58,475 nucleotides of DNA. Origin: a virus. The position numbers were made by a program, and so were the translations under genes. Each line of letters starts with the position of its first letter. The stretch's first letter is position 1. Under the pieces are notes generated by a model, which saw only the letters and a list, made by a program, of their open reading frames with translations, ran no database searches and was not told the origin of the DNA. The stretch spans positions 1 through 58,475 of the IMG/VR virus record IMGVR_UViG_3300009158_003990; one strand, given 5' to 3'. Shown here in pieces: positions 40,241 through 49,444 of the stretch.

Positions 40241-41240
40241 TTCTGTAAGTTCTTATTCATGGTGTCAGCATAAATATTGGTTAACATACAATCTTGGATT
40301 CAAGGATGACTCTAACAAAAAAGCAGAAAAAGGCAATGTTGTTCATAAAGCATTAGAATTGTTGGCAAATAAAAAGCTTTGCCTACAAAATGGAACATCT
40401 TCGTTTTTTGATAATGAGTTAAAGCAAGAGTTTTCCACAATAGAAATATCTCCAGAAAGCTCAATAGTTGCAGCTTATGATCATTACAAAAATAAAAGTA
40501 TACATGGATGGGAAGATAAAGACCTTAAGGATTGCGAAAAATGGACTTGGGATACATTATTGTTTAATAACGGCATGTTTTCCCCTCTTTCAAGAAAAAT
40601 AGAGAAACCAGAGCAATATTTTGACATTGAGATTAAATTTCCTTGGGCTAAATACGAATACTATATAGACGATGGAACTGTTCTTTCTGGAAACCTTAGA
40701 ATAAAAGGAACAATGGACCTTATAGCTAGAGTAGATAAGAAAACCATAGAGTACATAGACTGGAAAACTGGAGAAAGAAAAAATTGGGCAACAGGTAAAG
40801 AAAAAAGCTATGATGATTTTTATAAGGATTTTCAACTTAGACTTTATCATTATGCTTTAAGCGAGCTTTATCCAGACGAAGAAAATATAATAATAACAAT
40901 TTTTTTTAATAAGTCTGGTGGCCCTTTTACTCTTTGTTTTCACAAAGAAGATGTGGCAAAAACAGTAGAAATGATAAGGCATGAATTTGAAAAAATAAAG
41001 TCTTGTCATTTTCCAACAAGAATAATAGATTACGGAAAAGATAGGTGGAAATGTGAAAGGCTTTGTAGGTTTCATAAAGAAAAACATGAAGATTCAGATC
41101 TTTCAATATGTGATTTTATGAACAAAGAGATTATACAATTAGGTATGAGTCGTGCTTATTTAAAACATGCGAATAAGGGCACTGTTAGCTCTTATGGGGA
41201 TGGTGGTGGTCAATCTAATAGGGAGAACAAAGATGTTTAG
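40215..41240 (+). CDS. RecB/Cas4-like PD-(D/E)xK exonuclease
   Basis: A 341-residue protein. Nuclease motifs are ordered as in the RecB family: GNVVHKALELL (His), IKGTMDLIARV (Asp), EYIDWKTGER (Asp-x-Lys) and QLRLYHYAL (QxxxY). Cys residues at KCERLCRFHKEKH and ICDF could hold an Fe-S cluster or zinc, as in AddB/Cas4 proteins. It overlaps the kinase by 26 bases. It probably processes DNA ends during recombination-dependent replication. Confidence 0.82.
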   Translation: MIITYLRSSSVSSYSWCQHKYWLTYNLGFKDDSNKKAEKGNVVHKALELLANKKLCLQNGTSSFFDNELKQEFSTIEISPESSIVAAYDHYKNKSIHGWEDKDLKDCEKWTWDTLLFNNGMFSPLSRKIEKPEQYFDIEIKFPWAKYEYYIDDGTVLSGNLRIKGTMDLIARVDKKTIEYIDWKTGERKNWATGKEKSYDDFYKDFQLRLYHYALSELYPDEENIIITIFFNKSGGPFTLCFHKEDVAKTVEMIRHEFEKIKSCHFPTRIIDYGKDRWKCERLCRFHKEKHEDSDLSICDFMNKEIIQLGMSRAYLKHANKGTVSSYGDGGGQSNRENKDV

Positions 41241-41946
41241 CGATAAACTTACAGAAGAACAAAAAGAAGAGCTTAAAAATAAACAGCTTCCACGAATAGC
41301 TAATTATTACCCAATAGAAAAATTAAACTTAATAAAAGAAGAAGAAAAAATTATTAAAAAAGAAAGGGTTATGGTTTTTAATTCTTCAATAATAAGGAAT
41401 AACTATAATTTTCAAGGCGTTATTTCTGGTGAAGATGTAGAAAAAATATCAAATGAAGTTTTTAAACCTCAAAACTTATTGTACATAGATAGAGATGTTG
41501 CAGAAAAAGATTTTAATTATAAACAAATTATACCATATTGTATTTTTACAAAGGGCGACCTTGTTTTTGTTTATGAAAGATCTAAGTCTGGCTCTGAATC
41601 TAGACTGCATAATTTGCTTTCTATTGGTGTTGGTGGTCATATAAACCCTTGTGATGGAAACAATGTAGAAGCAGTAAATAGTGCTTGCAAAAGAGAAATA
41701 ATGGAAGAAGTCAGTTTTTCAACAGAGGATCAGATAACCCCTATTGCGTTAATAAATGACGATTCTGACGAAGTTAATTCTGTGCATTTTGGAGTTATAT
41801 ATCATATTAAGTTAAATCAAGACTCTGTTTTTATTCCAGTTGACAAAGCACTTTCTAATGGTACTTTTAAAACATTCGATGAATTACTTTTAGATGAATC
41901 AAGAATTGAAAAATGGTCAAAATTAGTAATATCAGTAATTAAATAG
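41233..41946 (+). CDS. NUDIX hydrolase
   Basis: ATG 41233 is chosen for the GGGAG before it; the earlier frame lies inside the exonuclease gene. The 237-residue protein has a Nudix box, GGHINPCDGNNVEAVNSACKREIMEEVSF region (about residues 132-160), with the REIMEE core. Between the Gly pair and the core it is longer by several residues than the classical 23-residue box. The N-terminal 90 residues are an extension. It may hydrolyse a nucleotide sugar or damaged nucleotide. Confidence 0.78.
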   Translation: MFSDKLTEEQKEELKNKQLPRIANYYPIEKLNLIKEEEKIIKKERVMVFNSSIIRNNYNFQGVISGEDVEKISNEVFKPQNLLYIDRDVAEKDFNYKQIIPYCIFTKGDLVFVYERSKSGSESRLHNLLSIGVGGHINPCDGNNVEAVNSACKREIMEEVSFSTEDQITPIALINDDSDEVNSVHFGVIYHIKLNQDSVFIPVDKALSNGTFKTFDELLLDESRIEKWSKLVISVIK

Positions 41947-41979
41947 ATTGAATTGTAAAATTAATTTTAAGGATAGAAT

Positions 41980-43896
41980 ATGAATTGGACACCATTACAT
42001 TGCCATACGCATTATAGCCTATTAGATGCACTTAGTAAGCCAGATATTCTGGCAAAAAGATGCTTTGATCTTGGATATAAGTCGTGTGCCATAACTGATC
42101 ACGGAACTATTTCTGGATGCATATCTTTTGCTAAAGCATGTTTGTCCAAAAAAATAAAGCCAATATTGGGTTGCGAATTTTACATGTGTAAAGAAGCATC
42201 ATCTATTCAAACTAAAGATAATTCTGATTTAACGCATTTGTGTGTTCTTTCTAAAAACTTGATTGGTTGGAAAAATTTAATAAGTCTTTCTTCTAAATCA
42301 AATTCTCCAGAGTGTTTTCAGCATAAACCAAGGCTGCATATAAGCGATTTTTTAGGTAATACAGATGGATTAATTGCTTTTTCTGGACATATTGGTAGCG
42401 AATTAGCAAATTGTTTGTTTGCAGATTTTAAAGAGGCATATTCAAGAACTGAGTATGGTGAAATAAAAGAATTACTTAAGCCAGATTGGTTAGATTGTGC
42501 CATTAAAGTTTGTTCACAATATGTTGATGTATTTGGAACAGACAATTTCTTTATAGAAATACAGCTTTTTGATAAAGAAAACATACCAGCATCAATAGTA
42601 ATTGCAGAATGTCTTCGTGAAATATCAAAAAAAACAGGCATTAAAAAGATAGCAACTCCAGATGTTCATTATGTTCTTGCCGAAGATGCATCAGATCAAA
42701 GAGTATTGCTTTGTTCTTTAATGGAGGCAACACTTAAAAATATTAGAGATAAAATTCAAAAAAGTGGTGATTTTGATCTTTCTGTTTTTTTTAAGTCTAA
42801 TAAGTATTATCTTCCTTCTCTTGAAGAGATTGTGGCTTTACATGAAAAAGATGAAATAGACAATTGTCAATTAATTGATAGTATGTGTGAAAATTATTCA
42901 ATGATTAAAGAGCCATCTATTCCAAACTTTGATTGTCCAAATAAGCTAAGTCAAATTTCTTATCTAAGACAGTTGTGCAGAGAGGGTTGGAATAAAAAGT
43001 TTTCTGAAATAGGATCAAAAACAGAGCAATACAAAATATATACAGAAAGAATTGCTTATGAGTTAAATGTTATAGATAAGTCTGGACTTTCTGGCTATTT
43101 CTTGATTGTTCAAGATTATTGTAACTGGGCAAAATCAAAAAATTGGCTTGTTGGTCCAGGAAGAGGATCTGGTGCTGGATGCATGATTTCTTACCTTTTG
43201 GGAATAACAGATGTAGACCCAATAAAACATGGGCTTGTTTTTGAAAGATTTTATAATGCTGGAAGAAATACTTCTGGTAGAGTTAGCTTGCCAGATATTG
43301 ATTGTGATTTTCCAATAACAAAAAGAGATCTTGTTGTTGAATACATTCGATCTAAATATGGGGATGGTCATGTTAGTCAAATGATTACATTTAGTAGAAT
43401 GCAAGGCAGAGGCTCATTGAAAGATGTATTAAGGGCACACGGTTTTTCTTTTGAGGAAAGCAATAGAATAACAAAGCATATTCCTGATGAGTCTGAGATA
43501 TCTGAACAATTGCAGGAAATGAGAGATGAAGATGGCGATTCTTCAATAATAAGGTGGGCTTTAGAAAATATTCCTGATAAATTATCAGAGTATTGTAAAA
43601 TAGATGAAAACGGAGAGATAACAGGAAAATTAGCAAAAGAATTTATGCAAGCAATAAGATTGGAAGGAACAAAAAGAAGTCAAGGAAAACATGCTGCTGG
43701 CATAATTATTAGCGACTTACAAATGGGTCAAATATGCCCAATGATTTTTGATAAAAAATCAAAGCAGTCTATAGCTGGTCTTGAAATGTCAGATTTAGAG
43801 TCTATAGGTTTAGTTAAGTTTGATATACTTGGAGTTGCTGTTTTAGATAAAATTATGGGGTGCATAAACTTTTTAAAAGGCAAAACAAATGAATGA
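41980..43896 (+). CDS. dnaE: DNA polymerase III alpha, N-terminal part (PHP, palm, thumb)
   Basis: A 638-residue protein with an intact-looking PHP domain: LHCHTHYSLL, AITDHG, LGCEFY. The palm has VGPGRGSGAG, PDIDCDF with catalytic Asp439 and Asp441, and KFDILGV with the third Asp615. The protein stops only 23 residues after that Asp, at the point where normal alpha subunits continue into the fingers domain. There is no intein at the end, so the two halves probably associate. A spacer of two genes then separates it from the second half at 44800. Confidence 0.9.
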   Translation: MNWTPLHCHTHYSLLDALSKPDILAKRCFDLGYKSCAITDHGTISGCISFAKACLSKKIKPILGCEFYMCKEASSIQTKDNSDLTHLCVLSKNLIGWKNLISLSSKSNSPECFQHKPRLHISDFLGNTDGLIAFSGHIGSELANCLFADFKEAYSRTEYGEIKELLKPDWLDCAIKVCSQYVDVFGTDNFFIEIQLFDKENIPASIVIAECLREISKKTGIKKIATPDVHYVLAEDASDQRVLLCSLMEATLKNIRDKIQKSGDFDLSVFFKSNKYYLPSLEEIVALHEKDEIDNCQLIDSMCENYSMIKEPSIPNFDCPNKLSQISYLRQLCREGWNKKFSEIGSKTEQYKIYTERIAYELNVIDKSGLSGYFLIVQDYCNWAKSKNWLVGPGRGSGAGCMISYLLGITDVDPIKHGLVFERFYNAGRNTSGRVSLPDIDCDFPITKRDLVVEYIRSKYGDGHVSQMITFSRMQGRGSLKDVLRAHGFSFEESNRITKHIPDESEISEQLQEMRDEDGDSSIIRWALENIPDKLSEYCKIDENGEITGKLAKEFMQAIRLEGTKRSQGKHAAGIIISDLQMGQICPMIFDKKSKQSIAGLEMSDLESIGLVKFDILGVAVLDKIMGCINFLKGKTNE

Positions 43897-44167
43897 CAAC
43901 TTTGAGGAAATATCAATTATTACAAAACTAGTAAGTCAACAGATAGCACTATTGGATTCTTTGGCTGAATGCAATTCTTCAAAAAAAGAACTCATTAAAC
44001 AAGCAAATAAGATATTAAAATCTGTTGCAATATATCATGGTGGAAGTTTGTTTTTAAATAAAGAATTTTTAGATTCTGCTGAAGACTCTGATGTAGAATT
44101 AAATATAATTCAAGATAAAGAAGGTTCTGTAGAATTAAAAATTAAGGATGCAAATAATGAAGAGTAA
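43889..44167 (+). CDS. Hypothetical protein between polymerase and exonuclease
   Basis: This 92-residue protein starts inside the end of the polymerase N-part gene and stops inside the exonuclease start. It has a helical N-terminus (FEEISIITKLVSQQIALLDSLAE) and an acidic C-terminus. It might connect the split polymerase halves or the exonuclease, as its position suggests, but no motif proves this. Confidence 0.5.
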   Translation: MNDNFEEISIITKLVSQQIALLDSLAECNSSKKELIKQANKILKSVAIYHGGSLFLNKEFLDSAEDSDVELNIIQDKEGSVELKIKDANNEE

Positions 44168-44795
44168 TACAATTATTGTATTTGATTTTGAAACAGGATC
44201 TTTAGATACACAAACATGTGAGGTTATACAAGTTGCAGCAAAAGCAATAAATAGAAAAACCTTGCTTCCTATTCCAGATGCAGTTTTTAATAGTTTAATA
44301 AAGCCAAGAGACTTTAATAACTTGCAAGATTCTGCTTTGGCAGTAAATAAAAAAACAAAAGAAGAATTAGCTTTAGCACCAGAAATAAGCGTTGTTTGGA
44401 ATAGGCTTATTGATTTTATTTCAAGGTTTTCTATTGGCAAAAGCAATATAATGGCTCCAGTTCCAGCGGGTAAAAACATTCGTCATTTTGATATGCCAAT
44501 TTTTGAAAGAGTATGTCGTGAGCTTGGTTATACAGACAAAGATAAAAAACAAACATATTTTAATAATCGTAGCATGTTTGATTTAGATGAAATAATGCTT
44601 TTGTGGTTTGAAAATAGTGATGATATGCCAAATATGAAGATGGATACAATCCGAGATCATTTTGGTATGTCAAAAGCAAATGCTCATGATGCATTAGTTG
44701 ATGTTGAGCAAACTGGAGATTTAATTATCCATTTTTTAAAATTGCATAGATCAATATACCCAAAAGTAAAATTTAAAGACTCATTCAAGAAATAA
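44157..44795 (+). CDS. dnaQ: DnaQ-like 3'-5' proofreading exonuclease
   Basis: ATG 44157 has AAGGA eight bases before it. The 212-residue protein has the DEDDh active site: FDFETGS (Asp, Glu), KNIRHFDMPIFERV (third Asp), and NAHDALVDVEQTGDL (His, Asp). It proofreads polymerase errors, in E. coli as the epsilon subunit of Pol III. Its gene sits exactly between the halves of the polymerase alpha subunit, which is consistent with one complex. A C-terminal alpha-binding tail is short. Confidence 0.87.
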   Translation: MKSNTIIVFDFETGSLDTQTCEVIQVAAKAINRKTLLPIPDAVFNSLIKPRDFNNLQDSALAVNKKTKEELALAPEISVVWNRLIDFISRFSIGKSNIMAPVPAGKNIRHFDMPIFERVCRELGYTDKDKKQTYFNNRSMFDLDEIMLLWFENSDDMPNMKMDTIRDHFGMSKANAHDALVDVEQTGDLIIHFLKLHRSIYPKVKFKDSFKK

Positions 44796-44799
44796 TAAT

Positions 44800-46425
44800 A
44801 TGACAAAAAAATATCAGTTCTCATGTGGTTGCAGTTTTCCAATTATTGGTGAGCCTTTATCAAAAGACTCTTTGCCATTAATGGAAGTGGATGCAACAAA
44901 ACTTCCTTCTTGTGAAAGTGCTTGGAACATTTTTGCAAGAGGTGACACAAAAGGAATTTTTCAATTAGAATCAGATCTTGGTAAACAATGGTCTAAAAAA
45001 TTAAGACCAAAAACAGTTGAGCATCTTACTGCTTTAGGTGCATTAATTCGCCCTGGAGCATTGCGTTCTGTTGATGATAAAGGCGTTAGTATGACAGCAC
45101 ACTATTGCAGGATTGTTAATGGAGAAGAACAAGTTTCTTCTTATCATCCTGTCGTTGACGAAGCCCTTAAATCTACATATGGATCACTTGTTTTTCAAGA
45201 ACAAGCTATGGAGCTTTCTAAGGTTGTTGCTGGATTTACGCTACAAGAAGCAGACATTCTTCGTAAGGCAATGGGTAAAAAATCATCAAGCGAAATGGCT
45301 AAATGCAAAAAGTTATTTATTGATGGTTCTAAAAAAATGAATGTTGTTTCTGAAATTCAAGCAGAAGAAATATTTGGTTGGATTGAACAAAGTCAAAAAT
45401 ACTCATTTAATAAAAGCCATGCTTGTTCATATGGCTTGCTTACATACAATACGGCATATTTAAAAAGCCATTTTCCTGTTCAGTTTTTTACAAGTTGGTT
45501 ATTCTATGCAAAAGATAAGGCAGACAGTCTTTTAGAAATATCTGATCTTATTGATGAAGCTAAAAAGTTTAATGTGGACATTGAATTACCAGACATAACT
45601 GTATTAAATAGTAATTTTTATACAAATGGAAAAACTATATGGTTTGGTATTACTGACATTAAAGGCATTGGAATGTCGCAGTTTGAAAAAATAAAAAAAT
45701 CTATACAAAATTACCCAACAAAAATAAAAAGTTGGGAAGAATTTGTTATTAAGCTTTCTGATGATATGCCAACTTCAAGTTTGGAAAAACTTATATCGGT
45801 TGGTGCTTTTAGAAAATATGGAAGTAATAGGCAGAAGCTTTTAGCTGATCTTAACTGTTGGACACAACTTACAGATAAAGAAAGGTCTTGGATAAAAGAA
45901 AATGTTGAAATTACAAATATTGCAGATATGGTTTTAAAGTCAGCAAAAACAAAAAAAGATGGCGGTGCGTGTTGTATTTCTAAGCGTGTTGACATACTTA
46001 CAAGTTTGGCAAATAGTATAATAAATCCACCTTCTCCTTTGGTTGATATTCCTTCTTGGGTTATTTGGATAGAAAAACAGTCATTAGGCATTGCTTTGAC
46101 ATATAATGCTACAGATTCATGCGATACTAGTAGTTCAAATACAACATGTAAAGAATACTTAGATGGAAAAAGTGGATATATGGTTTTTGGTGTTGAAATA
46201 AGAAGGTGTAAAGAAGTTGTTACAAAGGCTGGAAAAACACCAGGATCAAAAATGTGTTTTCTTTCAGTATCTGATCCAACAGGAAAAATAGACGATGTTA
46301 TCTGTTTTCCAAATCCGTACAAAGAAATAGGTTCTTTGTTGAAAGAGGGAAACACAGTCTTGATTCAAGCAGAACGAGACAAAAAAAGTGAATCTCTTTT
46401 GGTTAAAAAAGCTTTTCAAATTTAG
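44800..46425 (+). CDS. dnaE: DNA polymerase III alpha, C-terminal part (fingers, clamp-binding, OB fold)
   Basis: A 541-residue protein beginning with an unusual FSCGCSFPI segment, then FARGDTKGIFQLES, the start of the fingers region in normal alpha subunits. Fingers motifs LIRPGALRS, LRKAMGKKSS and KSHACSYGLLTYNTAYLKSH follow. A helix-hairpin-helix region comes next (ITDIKGIGMSQFEKI). The last 110 residues (VFGVEIRRCKEV and FLSVSDPTGKIDDV) match the OB fold. No catalytic Asp of the palm is present, so it cannot polymerise without the product of 41980-43896. There is no convincing Shine-Dalgarno, but the position is unambiguous. Confidence 0.9.
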   Translation: MTKKYQFSCGCSFPIIGEPLSKDSLPLMEVDATKLPSCESAWNIFARGDTKGIFQLESDLGKQWSKKLRPKTVEHLTALGALIRPGALRSVDDKGVSMTAHYCRIVNGEEQVSSYHPVVDEALKSTYGSLVFQEQAMELSKVVAGFTLQEADILRKAMGKKSSSEMAKCKKLFIDGSKKMNVVSEIQAEEIFGWIEQSQKYSFNKSHACSYGLLTYNTAYLKSHFPVQFFTSWLFYAKDKADSLLEISDLIDEAKKFNVDIELPDITVLNSNFYTNGKTIWFGITDIKGIGMSQFEKIKKSIQNYPTKIKSWEEFVIKLSDDMPTSSLEKLISVGAFRKYGSNRQKLLADLNCWTQLTDKERSWIKENVEITNIADMVLKSAKTKKDGGACCISKRVDILTSLANSIINPPSPLVDIPSWVIWIEKQSLGIALTYNATDSCDTSSSNTTCKEYLDGKSGYMVFGVEIRRCKEVVTKAGKTPGSKMCFLSVSDPTGKIDDVICFPNPYKEIGSLLKEGNTVLIQAERDKKSESLLVKKAFQI

Positions 46426-46434
46426 GAGTTTATT

Positions 46435-46812
46435 ATGAATGTTTGTTCTTTTCTTGGTAAGTTAACTAGAGATCCAGAGTTGGTAAATTTAAACAATGGA
46501 AAATCCGTTGTTAATTTTTGCATATCAGTAAGGAATCCATCAAAGAATCAAGAAAAACCAGAAATGACATTTATAGATTGTGTTGCTTGGGAAAAAGCAG
46601 CAGATCTTATATATAAATATTTTAAAAAAGGATCAAAAATATTAGTTAATACTTCAGCAAAAACTGAAACATGGACAGACAAAGAAAGTGGTAAAAATAG
46701 ACACAAAATTAAATTTGTTGTGCAAAAGTTTTGGTATATTGATGAAAAGACTAATGCAGATGAAGAATTAAAAATTTCTAGTCAAGAAGAATTTTCTACC
46801 GAATGGCTATAA
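46435..46812 (+). CDS. ssb: Single-stranded DNA-binding protein
   Basis: A bacterial-type SSB of 125 residues. The OB fold starts with MNVCSFLGKLTRDPEL and continues with VVNFCISV, TFIDCVAWEKAADLIYKYFKKGSKILV and the hairpin of GKNRHKIKFVVQKFWYID. AGGAG lies before the ATG, nine bases after the polymerase stop. The acidic tail ends in EEFSTEWL rather than the usual DDDIPF tip, so interaction with host factors may differ. It coats ssDNA at the fork. Confidence 0.88.
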   Translation: MNVCSFLGKLTRDPELVNLNNGKSVVNFCISVRNPSKNQEKPEMTFIDCVAWEKAADLIYKYFKKGSKILVNTSAKTETWTDKESGKNRHKIKFVVQKFWYIDEKTNADEELKISSQEEFSTEWL

Positions 46813-46818
46813 ACAAAA

Positions 46819-48318
46819 ATGTCAAAAAAAAGAATATTGTTATGCGGTGAATCAACATCAATAAGTTCTGGTTATGCAAATTATGGATTGCAGATCATGA
46901 ACAGGCTACACGAAACTAACGAATTTGAGCTTGGGGAAATAGCTGCATTTCCAAAAAACCCAAATGCTCATTTAGATGTTCCTTGGGTTGTTTACTCAAG
47001 AGATAAAAGTGGAAATCCATTAAAAGATCCGAAAGATATTTTTGAAAGTGTTATTTATGACTTTAAACCAGATATTGTTTGGTCTTTTAGAGATCCTTGG
47101 GTAGATGACTTTATAGGTTTATCTCCATTTAAAAAAAAGTATCATTGGGCTTATATGCCAACCATTGATGCTGTGCCTCTAGATCCTCATTGGATTTATG
47201 CTATTTCAAAAGCTGATTCTGTTTTTACATATTCCGATTGGGCGTTAGAAATACTTAGAAAAAATTATCCAAATATAAACGCTATATCTTCAGCTTCTCC
47301 TGCTGGAGATGATATTTTTGTTGTTGAAAAAGACAAAAGAAAATTTAAAGAAAAAAATGGAATTAATCCAGACTGCTTAATTATAGGCACAGTAATGAGG
47401 AATCAAAGAAGAAAGCTTTATCCAGATCTTTTTGATGCTTTTGAAATGCTTTTAAAGCAAGCCCCAAAAGAAATGTCTTCAAGGTTAATTCTTTATGTTC
47501 ATACAACATATCCTGATCTTGGTTGGGATATACCTAAACTAATATCTGAAAGACCAAGTATTTCCAACAAAGTTTTTTTCAACTATGTTTGTAGTTCATG
47601 TTCTAGAATTTCTATTCTAAATTTTAGTGGTTCATTAATTGGTTGCAACTACTGTAAATCTGATACATGTATTTTTCCTACTACTAAAAATGGGGTAAAA
47701 AGAGAATCTATGCTGGCGGTGTATAGCTTAATGGATCTATATGTTCAATATTCTTGTGCAGAAGGATTTGGTATGCCATTAGTTGAAGCTGGATCTTGTG
47801 GTGTTCCTGTTTGTGCCACAGACTATAGTGCAATGTCAGATATAGTGAGAAAACTTGATGGATATCCTATAAAAGTACAAAGAATGTTCTATGAACCAGA
47901 AACGCACAGAAAATTAGCTCTTCCAGACAATCAAAATTTTGTTGATATTTGTATTAAACATTTTCAACAACCAGAAACGATTAGAAAATACAAAAGCCTA
48001 AAAATATCTAATCTAACAAAACAAAAATATAATTACGATGATGTTGCAAAAAAACTTTCAAAGCATTTTAATACTATACCTAAAACAAATTCTTGGGAAT
48101 TACCAAAAAATATTTTAGATATTCCAGAATACGAAGAAAAAAGTTCTTCATCTGATTTTTTAAAAAAAATACTTGGACAAATATATAAAGATGATGATTT
48201 TTTGTTTTTAAAATATTTAAAAATTCTTAATTACAGTATGGCAAGTAGGAAATCTGTTTACGATGAGGTTGTTGAAAAAATAAATGAATATAATAATCTA
48301 GAACTAGAAAGAAAATAA
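46819..48318 (+). CDS. GT4-type glycosyltransferase with a zinc-ribbon insertion
   Basis: A 499-residue GT-B enzyme. The N-lobe begins GESTSISSGYANYGL, then VWSFRDPWVDDF and FTYSDWALEIL. The C-lobe starts IIGTVMRNQRRKLYPDLF. Within it, residues 258-261 (CSSC) and 276-279 (CNYC) form a small zinc-ribbon insertion. The donor site is SCAEGFGMPLVEAGSCGVPV. The 100-residue C-terminal tail is helical. It starts the second glycan block, directly after SSB. Sugar and acceptor are unknown. Confidence 0.87.
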   Translation: MSKKRILLCGESTSISSGYANYGLQIMNRLHETNEFELGEIAAFPKNPNAHLDVPWVVYSRDKSGNPLKDPKDIFESVIYDFKPDIVWSFRDPWVDDFIGLSPFKKKYHWAYMPTIDAVPLDPHWIYAISKADSVFTYSDWALEILRKNYPNINAISSASPAGDDIFVVEKDKRKFKEKNGINPDCLIIGTVMRNQRRKLYPDLFDAFEMLLKQAPKEMSSRLILYVHTTYPDLGWDIPKLISERPSISNKVFFNYVCSSCSRISILNFSGSLIGCNYCKSDTCIFPTTKNGVKRESMLAVYSLMDLYVQYSCAEGFGMPLVEAGSCGVPVCATDYSAMSDIVRKLDGYPIKVQRMFYEPETHRKLALPDNQNFVDICIKHFQQPETIRKYKSLKISNLTKQKYNYDDVAKKLSKHFNTIPKTNSWELPKNILDIPEYEEKSSSSDFLKKILGQIYKDDDFLFLKYLKILNYSMASRKSVYDEVVEKINEYNNLELERK

Positions 48319-48319
48319 T

Positions 48320-49444
48320 ATGAATGTTTTATATATAGGAAACTATAGGGATGGCACTGGTTATGGTCAAGCAGCAGAAGATTACATTCTTTCTTTAGAT
48401 TCTGTTGGTGTTAATGTTGTTTGTAAACCATTAATGTTTAATAATAATAAGCACATTCCTCACAAAAGAATTATTGAAATTGAAAAAAGAAAGTCTGCTA
48501 ATTTTGACATTGTTATTCAGCACACATTACCAATTCACATGCAATATGACTCAAGATTTTTTTTAAATGTTGCACTATTCTCTCATGAAACAGATTCTTT
48601 TATTATGTCTGGATGGAAAGAAAAAATAAATAATATGGACATGTGTATCGTGTCAAACAATGATAACTTAAAATCTTGTATAAAAAGCGACATAAAAATA
48701 CCCACACATGTTGTTCATCAAGGAAGAGATTTTTCTATTTATAATAAAAAATATAAAAAACTCGAAGAAATAACAAACAATACATTCTCAAATGACTTTA
48801 TATTTTATACGATAGGTGAAAAAACAAGAAGGAAAAATTTAACATCTCTTTTAAAGGCTTACTTCTTAGAATTTAGAGAAAATGAATCTGTCTGCTTAAT
48901 AGTAAAAACAGATGGTTCTGAAGAAGATGAATTTTTTAAATATTGCAAATCAATTGCTTCTGGTTTGAATATAGTTAATCACACAAGAGTTTTTTTGATT
49001 TCAAAAAGACTTACAGATAATGAAATTTTTAGACTACACTCATCCTGTCATGCTTTTGTTCAATCTTCGTATGGTGAAGGTTGGAGTATTCCAGCTTTTG
49101 ATGCATTGGGTTTTGGCAAAACACCAATAGTTACCAATTGCACTGGCTACAAAGAATATTTAGATGAATCTGTGGCTTGGATGGTTGATTGCCATAAAGA
49201 ACCAGTTTTTAATACAGATAGATTAGACAGTGGTATGATGCATGGTTCTGAATTTTGGTGGTCAATAGATATAAACGAATTAAGGAAAAAAATGAGGGAA
49301 TGCTATGAGGAAGAAGGACAAAGAGAAAAAAGGAAAGAAAATTCTTTGGATAGAGCGTATGAATTTTGTCACGAAAAAATCGGTGAAAACTTTTTAAAGG
49401 TGCTAAAAAAATGCCTCCAAGAAAAAAAAAGCAGAACTGGGTAG
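48320..49444 (+). CDS. GT4-type glycosyltransferase
   Basis: A 374-residue GT-B enzyme with an N-terminal GNYRDGTGYGQAAEDY glycine loop. IFYTIGEKTRRKNLTSLLKAY starts the C-lobe. The donor site is QSSYGEGWSIPAFDALGFGKTPIV, with Glu in the usual place. It follows the previous transferase after one base and overlaps the phoH gene by 34 bases. The two GT4 genes probably act in sequence on one glycan. Confidence 0.85.
   Translation: MNVLYIGNYRDGTGYGQAAEDYILSLDSVGVNVVCKPLMFNNNKHIPHKRIIEIEKRKSANFDIVIQHTLPIHMQYDSRFFLNVALFSHETDSFIMSGWKEKINNMDMCIVSNNDNLKSCIKSDIKIPTHVVHQGRDFSIYNKKYKKLEEITNNTFSNDFIFYTIGEKTRRKNLTSLLKAYFLEFRENESVCLIVKTDGSEEDEFFKYCKSIASGLNIVNHTRVFLISKRLTDNEIFRLHSSCHAFVQSSYGEGWSIPAFDALGFGKTPIVTNCTGYKEYLDESVAWMVDCHKEPVFNTDRLDSGMMHGSEFWWSIDINELRKKMRECYEEEGQREKRKENSLDRAYEFCHEKIGENFLKVLKKCLQEKKSRTG

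Noticed and set aside
40590-41087. Two reverse frames opposite the RecB-like exonuclease
   Set aside because: They are Phe- and Ser-rich antisense translations without start signals, and the forward gene has clear nuclease motifs.
43800-44900. Split intein joining the two polymerase halves
   Set aside because: The N-part ends without intein blocks A or B, the C-part begins without blocks F or G, and the break point differs from the known DnaE split-intein site.
45711-46355. Long reverse-strand frame (214 codons) opposite the polymerase C-part
   Set aside because: It lies fully antisense to a gene with clear motifs, has no Shine-Dalgarno, and its translation is rich in Ser/Phe/Leu as expected from reverse-complemented AT-rich codons.
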